NCBI RefSeq assembly: GCF_965638725.1
Contig: NW_027472026.1
Coordinates: 1-64,000 of the forward strand
DNA from: Aptenodytes patagonicus
Lineage: Eukaryota; Chordata; Aves; Sphenisciformes; Spheniscidae
Length of the DNA stretch: 64,000 nucleotides
Reading direction: 5' to 3'
The position numbers and the translations under genes are program-made. The notes under the pieces were generated by a model, which did no database searches, was not told where the DNA came from, and worked only from the letters and a program-made list of their open reading frames with translations. Of the stretch, positions 12,428 through 22,700 are shown piece after piece. The first letter of the stretch is position 1. Each line of letters starts with the position of its first letter.

Positions 12428-13690
12428 TGCACTGGGTGCACTGGTGGGGCTTAACACCCACCACGCTGGGTGCAGTGGTCGGGGTGAACCCCCGACGCGC
12501 TGGGTGCACTGGGTGTGGTTAACCCCTGACGCGCTGGGTGCGCTGGGTGCAGTGGTCGGGGTGAACCCTTTCCGCACTGGGTGCACTGGGTGCAGTGGCC
12601 ATGGTCAGTGCTCTCCACATCGGGTGCACTGGGTGCGGCGGTCGGGGTGAACCCTTTCTGTGCTGGGTGCACTGGGTGCAGTGGTTGGGGTTAACCCTTT
12701 CCACGCTGGGTGCACTGGGTGCAGTGGCCATGGTCAGCGCTCTCCACACTGGGTGCACTGGGCGCGGCAGTTGGGGTGAACCCTTTCTGCACTGGGCGCG
12801 GTGGTCGGGGTGAACCCCTGATGTGCTGGGTGCACTGGGTGTGCTGGTCGGGGTGAACCCTTTCCGCACTGGGTGCACTGGGTGCAGTGGTCGGGGTTGA
12901 CCCTTTCCGCGCTGGGTGCACTGGGTGCAGTGGCCATGGTCAGCGCTCTCCACACCGGGTGCACTGGGCGCGGCGGTCGGGGTGAACCCCTGATGCGCTG
13001 GGTGCACTGGGTGTGCTGGTCGGGGTGAACCCTTTCCGCACTGGGTGCACTGGGTGCACTGGGTGCAGTGGTCGGGGTTAACCCTTTCCGCGCTGGGTGC
13101 ACTGGGTGCAGTGGCCATGGTCAGCGCTCTCCACACTGGGTGCACTGGGCGCGGTGGTCGGGGTGAACCCCTGATGCACTGCGTGCACTGGGTGTGCTTG
13201 TCGGGGTGAGCCCCTGATGTGCTGGGTGCACTGGGTGCAGTGGTCGGGGTGAACCCCTGACGTGCTGGGTGCACTGGGTGCAGTTAACCCCTGACGTGCT
13301 GGGTGCACTGGGTGCAGTGGCCATGGTCAGCGCTCTCCACACCGGGTGCACTGGGCGCAGTGGTCGGGGTGAACCCTTTCTGCACTGGGTGCACTGGGCA
13401 CGGTGGTCGGGGTGAACCCCTGACATGCTGGGTGCACTGGGTGCAGTGGCCATGGTCAGTGCTCTCCACACCGGGTGCACTGGGCGCGGCGGTCGGGGTG
13501 AACCCCTGATGCGCTGGGTGCACTGGGTGTGCTGGTCGGGGTGAACCCTTTCCGCACTGGGTGCACTGGGTGCACTGGGTGCAGTGGTCGGGGTGAACCC
13601 CTTCCCCGCTGGACGCCGTGGTCACGGTTAACCCCTTCCCCGCTGGACGCCGTGGTCACGGTTAACCCCTTTCCACGCTGGGTGCACCGC
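12428..13690. repeat. Minisatellite, about 40-45-bp unit
   Basis: Roughly 1.26 kb of repeats of 'gctgggtgcactgggtgcag' plus 'tggtcggggtgaaccc'. Variant blocks ('ccatggtcagcgctctccac') recur at a higher order. It ends about 280 bp before the candidate first exon at 13967. Confidence 0.9.
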
Positions 13691-13966
13691 TGAGGGTTAA
13701 CCCTCCCGCTGGCTGCGGCGGCCCCGCGGGGGAGGGGGGGGCGGGGGCGGGTGGGGAGGTGAGATAGGCGCCCCCCCCACTCCCGCCCCGCCCCGCTCCC
13801 CCCCCGCCTGCCGGGCCCCGCCGCGCCGCTGCGGGAGCGGGAGGCGGTGCCGGTGCCGGTTGAGCCCCCGGTGCCGGTGCCGGTGCGGGTGCAGCCCCCG
13901 GTGCCGGTGCGGGTGGAAGCCCCCGGTGCCGGTGGAGCCCCCGCCGCTGGCCGCAGCCCCCCGGTC

Positions 13967-14006
13967 ATGCCCGCCCGGCGCGCCCCGGCGGACAGCGCGG
14001 CCCTCG
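13967..14006 (+). CDS. PLEC: Candidate additional PLEC first exon (MPARRAPADSAAL)
   Basis: An ATG opens 13 codons that run into a strong donor (G|gtgagt) one base into the next codon. That is exactly the phase of all recognised PLEC first exons, so direct joining to exon 2 at 50545 keeps frame. The upstream 230 bp is GC-box rich with ggtgcc repeats. Joining instead to the acceptor before exon 1c (16568) would put it out of frame. I cannot assign it to a named mammalian exon. Confidence 0.45.
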
Positions 14007-14154
14007 GTGAGTCCGGGCGGCGGCGGGGGCCGGTCCGCGCGTGGGTTCCCCCCCCCCGCGGCGGCGCGGCCGCGGTCCCCCGTGGGCCGCCGGCGGGCAG
14101 AGGCGCGGCGTGGGGCCGGGGACCTGCTGGGAGCAGCGGGGGGGGGGGGGTGTC

Positions 14155-14760
14155 CGTGGGGTGCAGAGTGTGGGGAGGTGTCTGTGCTGCAAGATCCGTG
14201 GGGTCCGTGGGGTGCGGGGGGGGGGACGGGACTGTGTTGCAGGAGCTGTGGGGTGCGGGGGGCCGGTGCTGCAGGAGCCGTCAGGCCTGTGGGGTGCAGG
14301 GCGGGGGGGCTGTGCTGCAGGAGCCCAGGGGTCTGTGGGGTGCAGGGCGGGGAGGGGGGGGTCTGGGGGTCGCAGGGTGGGGGGGTCGGTGCTGCAGGAG
14401 CCGTCAGGTCTGGGGGTGCAGGGCGGGGGGGCTGTGCCGCAAGAGCATGCGGCCTGGGGGTGCAGGGTGGAGGGCTGTGCTGCAGGAGCCGTGGGGCCTG
14501 GGGGTGCAGCGGGGGGGGGGGGGGGCGTGTGTCTGTGCTGTGAGTGTGGGATCTGTGGGGTGCAGGGGGGGGCTGTGCAGTGAGAGTGTGGGGCCTGGGG
14601 GTGCAGGGTGGAGGGCTGTGCTGCAGGAGCCGTGGGGCCTGGGGGTGCAGCGTGGGGGGGGGGGGTGTCTGTGCTGTGAGTGTGGGATCTGTGGGGTGCA
14701 GGGTGGGGGGGGCTGTGCAGTGAGAGCGTGGGGCCTGGGGGTGCAGCGCATGAGGGGGCT
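14155..14760. repeat. Minisatellite, about 35-40-bp unit
   Basis: Copies of 'gtggggtgcaggg', a G-run, then 'ctgtgctgcaggagccg'. Larger blocks of about 135 bp recur near 14460-14750. It starts 150 bp after the candidate first exon. Confidence 0.85.
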
Positions 14761-14764
14761 GTGC

Positions 14765-16567
14765 GGCACGGGGGGGTGCATGGGGCAGGGGGCTGTGCTG
14801 GGGGTGTGTGTGGGGCGTTTGGAGGCGTTTCCAGCTGAGGCACCACATCCCTGGGGGGTGGGCAGGGTGTGGGGTGGGGGGAGCTCAGGCTGGGGGTGCC
14901 ATGGGTGCCTGTGGGTCGGGGGGGAGGCGGCGCATCAGGCCTGGGGTGCAGGTGGGCTGCGGGGCCGGGGGCTGTGGGGGAGACGTGGGTGATGGAGCTG
15001 GTGAGTCAGGCTTGGCACAGGCACGTGCCGCGCTGCCCGTCCCCTACTCGCCCCACGCACGCGTGTGTCCACCCCCTGCTCGCCCCACACGCCTGCCCCA
15101 CACGCCTGCCCCCATGCTGAGGTACTTGGCCAGGGGGTCCGGGGGCTTTGGGGCCGGCTGTGGCCCCGTGGGACCTGGCTGGGCTGTGGTGGGAGGGCCG
15201 GGGGGGGGCTGGGCTGGCTCCACTCCCGGTCCCAGCCGCGGCGGTTGCTGCAGCCGGTGGCTCATGGGCTGGGACCGGGCGCGGGGGCACCTTCTGGAAG
15301 GTTTTTGGCTAAAATGGCCCAACCGCTGGAGGCTAGGAGAAAATTCTCCTGCCGCTGACACCAGCTGCCGGTGCCGTTGTGCCGGGGGGGCCGCGGGGCT
15401 GCCGTGCGTTGGCACGAGCCCCTGGAAGGGCCGGGGCCGGTGAATCTGCCGGTTTTGGAGCTTCTGCAAATGGCGCCTCAGCAGCAGCAAACGCCCCGGG
15501 GGGGGGTGCTGGGCCGGGGGGCTTGGCCGGGCCCTGTCCCCTGCCCCCCCGGGATCCCGGGGCTGGCTGCCCTGGTGGCAGGGGCCCGTCCGTCCTCGCT
15601 GCCCAGCGCGTTCCAGCACCGAGCGGTGCGGGATCCGGTGGGAAAAAATAACCCGAGCTGGTGTAACCGCGGGCGGCTCGTGGCGGTGCCACGCGCGGAG
15701 GCAGGATGGTGGAGGCGGGGTGGCGGAGGCATCCGCACCGCTGCCGGCTCTGACGTGCCGTTTCGCTTGGCAACCTCTGTCACGCTCCCCCGGGAGCGCT
15801 CCCTGCGCAGGGCTGGGGCCGGCACCGTGGGACCGCCGGCTCGGCCGGGCCCTGGGCAGCCTCTCCTGGCTGCGGAGCCGAACCGGCTGGCGGGCCCGTG
15901 GCACCTTGCCCGGTCTCCGGTGGCCCCGATGCCGACACGGCCTCGTCCCCCGCGGCTCTTGTCTGGCAGGTCTGCCTGTGCCCCCTGCCCTGAGCTGCGG
16001 GGACGGGCTTTTGGGGCATCACCGGTGGGGGGTCCCCCCAGATGAGTGCCCGGTGGCCCCGTGGCCGTTCCCAGTGCAGGACCTGCACGCCGGCTCCTTG
16101 TCTGTCCCAGCCGGGGCCGCGGCTCCGTCCTCGGTGCATCCTCCTCCCTGCTTGCCCCCCAGCTCTGGGCATCGCTGCGTCTCCCTGCCGGTCCCCTGCC
16201 CGCTGCTGCCCCTTTGCCGTGGTGGCCCCTTGGGTACCGAGGCCTCGGCAGCACCAGCTGGTGCTGTTTGGCGCAGCACCCCCCGGCACAGACCCCGTTT
16301 CCCCGGGGTGTCGCGTGCACGAGGTCTCGGCCGGGCGCCCGTCCCGTGGGGCTCGCGGTGCTTCCCGGGGCCCCTTGGTGCTGCTGCAGGGCCAGGTGCG
16401 GTGCCACGGGCACTGCCGGCTGCGGTGGGAACCCGGCGACAGGTGTGAGCCGGGACGGTTGGGGCGTGCCCGAAGGCCGGCACTGGGAGCGGCGCTGCCG
16501 GTGCCAGCTGCTGGCGAGCAGTGCTGCAGGTGCTGGGGGGTCCTCTGACGTCGTCCCTCTGCCGCAG
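14765..16567. other. Intron or flank before PLEC exon 1c
   Basis: GC-rich unique DNA without a recognisable gene. A less GC-rich island at about 15290-15360 contains tttttggctaaaatgg and gagaaaattctcc and looks non-repetitive. Confidence 0.5.
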
Positions 16568-16603
16568 GAGCCAACATCGGCGGGGTGCCGGGAGCTGGTG
16601 GGG

Positions 16604-16763
16604 ATGGCGGAGGAGAGCTCGAGCGGCAGCAGCGGCTCCCCTGGCCCCGGGGACACGCTGCCCTGGAACCTGGCCAAGCACCAGCGCTCCAAGCGCACCA
16701 AGGTGGCCGCCGGCAACGGGACGGTGCTGGATCCCGCCGAGAGGGCCGTCATCAGGATCGCAG
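16604..16763 (+). CDS. PLEC: PLEC first exon 1c
   Basis: 53 codons plus one base, donor gtaggg. The tail [16 protein letters not shown]... and [13 protein letters not shown] is diagnostic of plectin 1c, the isoform linked to microtubules and neurons in mammals. An in-frame acceptor (ctctgccgcag) lies 36 bases before the ATG, so this exon may also act as an internal exon fed by upstream non-coding exons. The start follows the mammalian position of the isoform; the Kozak context is moderate (GGGGATGG). Confidence 0.95.
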
Positions 16764-19700
16764 GTAGGGCTGGCGGCGGGCGCTGCGCCGGGGGTCTGTC
16801 CCGGGAGGTGGCAGCTCGGGACACGCCAGGGAGGGGGTCCCTGTGAGCCGAGAGCCGCGGTGGTGGGCTCTGCTCCGGCAGCCCCCGTGGCCACCCAGCT
16901 GCCGGGGTGGACCCAGGGATCCCCGGGGATACAGGGACCGTGCGCCGTCGTGTCCGTGCCTGGCCATGGGGCAGTGTGTCCGGCCGAGGGGGTGCTGGGG
17001 GGCCCGTGGGGCTCGTGTGCTGGGGGGGCGGGGGCTGTGCCGGGGCAGGACGGTGATGCCGGGGAGGGGGCAGATGCCGAGAAGCCCTGTCCAGCGCGCG
17101 CCCACGGCCCCACGCAGCCCTCTCAGGGGGCCGTGGGGCAGGGAGACGTCCCGGGGAGGTGAGGGGCAGGTGAAGCTCCCCCGGGACCAGGGGGGGTCCC
17201 AGGGCAGGGCCGGGGAGGGGCTGGCGTGGCCAGCGCTGGGGTGAGGTGGCCTGGCTGTGCCGGAGGTGTCCGGAGGGCTGCGGGACAGCCGAGGGGCGAT
17301 GCCGTGGGGAGAGCTGGGGGGTGTGCTTGGGGGCACAGGCGTGACGGGGAGCCCTGCGCTGGGCCGGGGAGCCCAGGGGTGACACCACGGCTGGGGGCTG
17401 CGCCGGGGTCGGGATGGTGGTGCCGCCGCAGCAAGGACCGTGTCGTCGTGCCGTGCCGCAGAGGCCCGTCGGCAGCGGGGTGCCTGCAGTGTCCCCACGC
17501 AGGGCCGGTGTCGGGGCAGGACATGGCTCGGGGGGACGGGTGGGTGCGGGTCCGGCTGCGCCGTGCTGGGGTGTGGGTCCGGCTGCGGGGGCGCACGGGG
17601 CTGGGGGCTCTCGTGGCTCCCGGTGGGGCCCCGGTCGGTGCCGCGGGAGTGGTCAGGGGCCCCGGGGGTCTCCGCTGGCCCTGGGGCCGAGTGCTGGGGG
17701 GTCCTCGTCCGCCAAGGGGTTGTGTCTTGGGGGACACCAGGGCTGGGTCCCTTGGGGGCAGCAGGGCCACGTGCTGGGGACAGGGCTGGGCTGTCCCTGT
17801 GCTCTGCAGTGGAGGCGGATGCCATCAGAGGGTCCCCGGCAACGTGTCCGTGGGGTGTCCCCACGTGGCCGTGTCCCTGCAGCGCCCAGGGCACGTCCCC
17901 GGGGTGTCCCCGTGTGGCTGTGTCCCTGGGGTGTCCCTGTGTGGCCGTGTCCCCACAGCACCCAGGACACATCCCTGGGGTGTCCCCGCGTGGCCGTGTC
18001 CCTGCAGCGCCCAGAGCACGTCCCCGGGGTGACCCTGTGTGACCATGTCCCCGGTGTGTCCCGACGTGGCCGTGTCCCTGGGGTGTCCCCGCAGCACCCA
18101 GGACACGTCCCCAGGGTGTCCCTGCTTGGCCATGTCCCCAGGGTGTCCCTGTGGGGCTGTGTCCCCGGGGTGTCCCCGCGTGGCCACATCCCCGGGGTGT
18201 CCCCGCCTGGCCGTGTCCCCGCAGCACCCAGGACACGTGCTGGGCCGGGCTGTCCCCAGGGCTGTGCAGTGGCAGCGGTGGCCGTCAGAGGGCCCCCAGG
18301 GCCGTGGCTGTCCCGGGGGGCCACGGTGGCCCCTGCAGCTCGGGGGGCCGTGGCGGGGTGCCCACGGAGCCTCCCCTCGTCCGGGTGGGGCAGACCCACG
18401 CCGCCCCTCGATGCCCCGGCTCTGCTGCTGCTGGGGGTCCCACGGGGACTGGGGCCGTGGGGACACCCCTGGGACACCCCCATGGACACCCTGGGGGCAC
18501 GCCAGGGACGGCAGTCTGCGGTGCAGCCCCCAATGGGGCACTCATGGACACCCCCCAGCCCCCCATAGGGGGGTGCCCCACACCCTTGGTGGGGGGTCCT
18601 GCCTCCCCACCTCCTGCCCTTGCCCTTGCTGGTGGAGCGTCGTGCCCCCCCCCCCGTGCCCACCGGTGTGGGGTACAGCGTCCCCCGCTGTGCCCTGTGC
18701 CCAGGGGTCTCACTCCTGCCCTATGCCCTCGGTGGGGGCTGTGCCCCCCTCCAGCCCCCTGTCCCCAGCAGTGGGGCCCTGTGCCCTCCCCGTGCTCGGG
18801 GGAGCCGTGTGCCCCCTTCCACCCCCGCCGTGGGGCTGTGCCCCCCCTGCCCGGCATGGGCCGCCGTCTGGCCATGGCCATGCCGTGCCGGGGCTGTGCC
18901 GCCCGCCGCTACGGCCGGGATTGTTTCCACCACCCGTCCTCTCCCCAATTTAGCACCGCGGCCCAGCGCTGCGGGGGGCCCCACCGTCCTCCCGGCCCTG
19001 CAGCGCCTGCGTCCCTCTGGCCGGTGTGGGTGACACCCAGCACCCTTTTTCCCGGGGGCGGCCGGGACCCTACAGCCCCCACATGGGGTTTGGGGTGGGG
19101 GGACACAGGCAGTCCCCGGCCACCGCGACCCTGCCCGGCTGCCCTGTCCCTCCATCCTCCCCGTGCCCCAGCCAGCAATGGGGACCAGGGGTCCCAGCCT
19201 GGTGGGGGTCCCCATGGCCCCCCAGTCCCGGCTGATGAGGGGGTCCCTGGGACTCTGGGGTCCCTGCTGGTGTTGGGGTCCCCACAGTCCAGCTTGGTGG
19301 GGGTCCCAGCTGGCAAGGGAGTCCCTGCTGGTGTTGGGGTCCCTGGGACCCCTGGGGTGATGGGGTCTCCACAGTCCAGCTTGGTGGGGGTCCCAGCTGG
19401 TGAGGGGGTCCCTGCTGGTGATGGGGTCCCTGCTGCTGGTGGGGTCCCTGGGACCCCTGGGGTGATGGGGTCCCCACAGTCCAGCTTGGTGGGGGTCCCA
19501 GCTGGCAAGGGGGTCCCCTCAGTCCAGCCTGGTGGTGGTCCCCATGGCCCCTGGGGTCCCAGCTGGTGAGGGGGTCCCCGCAGTCCAGCCTGGTGGTGGT
19601 CCCCACAGCCCCTGGGGACCCAGCTGGTGAGGGGTTCCCTGCTGGTGTTGGGGTCCCTGGGACCCCTGGGGTGACGGGGTCCCTACAGTCCAGTTTGGTG

Positions 19701-22700
19701 GGGGTCCCAGCTGGTGAGGGGGTCCCTGCTGTCCCCTCCTGGTGGGTCCCTGGGGTCCCACCTCACAGGTCCGCCCCTGCTGGGGCACAGGGCAGGGCTG
19801 AGGGTCTGTGGGTCCCTGCTCGGGGACGTTGGGGGTCCGGAGGGTCCCGGGGCTGGGGGGCAGCGGGGCCGGAGGCCCAGGGCCCCATGGGGGCTGCGGG
19901 GTGCATTGGGATGGCGCAGGAGCAGTGGTGGCATCCGGCGCAGCCTGGCCCAGTGGCACTGCGGTGCTGAGTCACAGGGTGGGGCCCCTGCGGTGGGGGG
20001 GCTGGCCGAGCCAGCGTGGGGCCGCCTGTACGTGTGGGGTGAGGGGGGGTGCACATGGGGGGCAGCAGCGTGGGGAGTGTGGGGCAGGGCAGGGCGGTGC
20101 TGCTGGCACGACCGGGTGTGTGTGGGGTGGTGGAGTGGGGTATGTGGGGGGGTCTGTGTGCACACATGTGTGCGAGGGCAGCCGTGCCTCTGCCCCCGGA
20201 GCCTGGCTACTCCCGACACGGGAGGGGTGTCCCCTGGCATGTGCCATGGGTGCCGGCGCCCGGCAAGGGTGTGGAGTGGCCATGTGCCGGCTGGGCCGCG
20301 TGCCAGCTGGCCGGGGGCCGTGGCACCCCCTCGTGCCGTGGTGTGGGGCGGGGGTCGAGCCCAGCTGCCAGCGCTGCCCCTGGACCCACTGCCCTTGCGA
20401 GGACCGAGCACCTGGCGTGTCCCCATGGGGTGCCCAGCGTGTCCCCTTATAGTGCCCAGCGTCTCCGCATACAGCACCCGGCGTGTCCCCATGGGGTGCC
20501 CAGCACGTCCCCCTACAGCACCCGGCGTGTCCCCATACAGCGTCTGATGTGTCCCCATCGGGTGCCCAGCGTGTCCCCATGGGGTGCCCAGCGTGTCCCT
20601 GTACAGCACCCGGCGTGTGCCCATGGGGTGCCCAGCATGTCCCTGTACAGCACCCGGTGTGCCCCCATATGGCACCCGGCATGTCCCCATGGGGTGCCCA
20701 GTGTGTCCCCATACAGCGCCCGGTGTGTCCCCATGGGGTGCCCAGCGTGTCCTCGTACAGCACCCAGTGTGTCCCCATACAGCACCCAGCGTGTCCCCAT
20801 GGGGTGCCCAGCGTGTCCCCATACAGCGCCTGGTGTGTCCCTATGGGGTGTCCAGCGTGTCCCCATACAGCGCCTGGTGTGTCCCTATGGGGTGTCCAGT
20901 GTGTCCCCATACAGCACCCAGTGTGTCCCTGTACAGCGCCCAGTGTGTCCCCATGGGGTGCCCAGTGTGTCCCCATGGGGTGCCCAGCGTGTCCCCGTAC
21001 AGCACCCAGTGTGTCCCCGTACAGCGCCCGGTGTGTCCCCATGGGGTGCCCAGTGTGTCCCTGTACAGCACCCAGTGTGTCCCCATACAGCACCCAGTGT
21101 GTCCCCATGGGGTGCCCAGCGTGTCCCTGTACAGCGCCCGGTGTGTCCCCATGGGGTGCCCAGCGTGTCCCCATGGGGTGCCCAGTGTGTCCCCGTACAG
21201 CGCCCGGTGTGTCCCCATGGGGTGCTCAGTGTGTCCCCATACAGCACCCAGTGTGTCCCCGTACAGCGCCCGGTGTGTCCCCATGGGGTGCCCAGCGTGT
21301 CCCCGTACAGCACCCAGTGTGTCCCCATACAGCACCCAGTGTGTCCCTGTACAGCGCCCGGTGTGTCCCCATGGGGTGCCCAGCGTGTCCCCGTACAGCG
21401 CCCGGTGTGTCCCCATGGGGTGCCCAGCGTGTCCCCGTACAGCACCCAGTGTATCCCCATACAGCACCCAGTGTGTCCCTGTACAGCGCCCGGTGTGTCC
21501 CCATGGGGTGCCCAGTGTGTCCCCATGGGGTGCCCAGCGTGTCCCCGTACAGTGCCCGGTGTGTCCCCATGGGGTGCCCAGTGTGTCCCCATATAGCACC
21601 CAGTGTGTCCCTGTACAGCGCCCGGTGTGTCCCCATGGGGTGCCCAGTGTGTCCCCATGGGGTGCCCAGCGTGTCCCCGTACAGTGCCCGGTGTGTCCCC
21701 ATGGGGTGCCCAGCGTGTCCCCATATAGCACCCAGTGTGTCCCCGTACAGCGCCCGGTGTGTCCCCATGGGGTGCTCAGTGTGTCCCCATGGGGTGCCCA
21801 GCGTGTCCCCGTACAGTGCCCGGTGTGTCCCCATGGGGTGCCCAGCGTCCCCCCCACCAAGCAGCGCCCAGCACCCCGGGCTATTTCTGTGCCGGGCCTG
21901 GCTGCCGGCAGCCCCGGCTGCAGATTGGGTTTCCCGGGAGCTTTGGGCCTCTATATTTAGGGCTGACGAAGCTCCATCGGTCCCGCTGGGGCCGGCGTTG
22001 CCTGGCCCCGGCTTGCCCAGGGCCACCCGCGTCGTCCCCCGGCCGTGCTGTGCTGTGGGGCAGGGCTGGGGGTCAGCCCCATGGCTCGGACGGGACCCCG
22101 GCGGGGTGGCAGCTCTCCACCTGGAGCGGGGCGGCAGGTGGCCGTGGGTGGCCGCAGTGGTGCCCCCCCCCGGTGCCTGGGGGTGGTTTGGGACGGTGGC
22201 AGCTGGGTCCGGTTTCGGAGAAGAAGCTTTAAAAATACCCCTTGTTCTCATGGTGCCGGCAGCCGGGGGGGGGGTGGGTGGCCCCGTGACGTCCCTGTCC
22301 CCACCGGCCGGAGAGCCGCGTCTGCCAGGGAGGGGACCCGCTGCAGCTCCCCGGGGGGAGCCGGGGCAGGAGCCGGGGGTCTCTGTGTGGGGCTGAGCAC
22401 CCGCTGGAGGAAGGGGCACCCCGTCTGCCCCCCCAGAGCGAGGGTGGGGTGGGGGCGGTGGGTGGGCACACCAGGACGGGAGCCTGGGGGGGGTTCCTGT
22501 GCCGGCCGGGGGTTGTATCCATCACCCCCTGTCCCATCCCTCGTCACCTGTGCCCCCAGCCCCACACTGTCCCTTGTCACCTGCCCCCCCGTCCTGTCCC
22601 TCGTCACCCGCCCCCCAGCTCCTCAGGGCACACGTGGGTGCCCCATGGCTGGGGCTGGCGGTCCCCACCCCGGGGCGCTTTGGGGCCACGGGCAGTGTCA

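Noticed and set aside
12182..13625. Minus-strand frames with HPARKGFTPTTAPSAPS-like repeats, reminiscent of a repeat protein
   Set aside because: Direct translation of the 40-45-bp minisatellite in shifting frames; no unique flanking domain.
19683..22396. Long frames on both strands over the 22-bp repeat
   Set aside because: Stop-free tandem monomers explain them entirely; their protein repeats have the period forced by 22-bp units.
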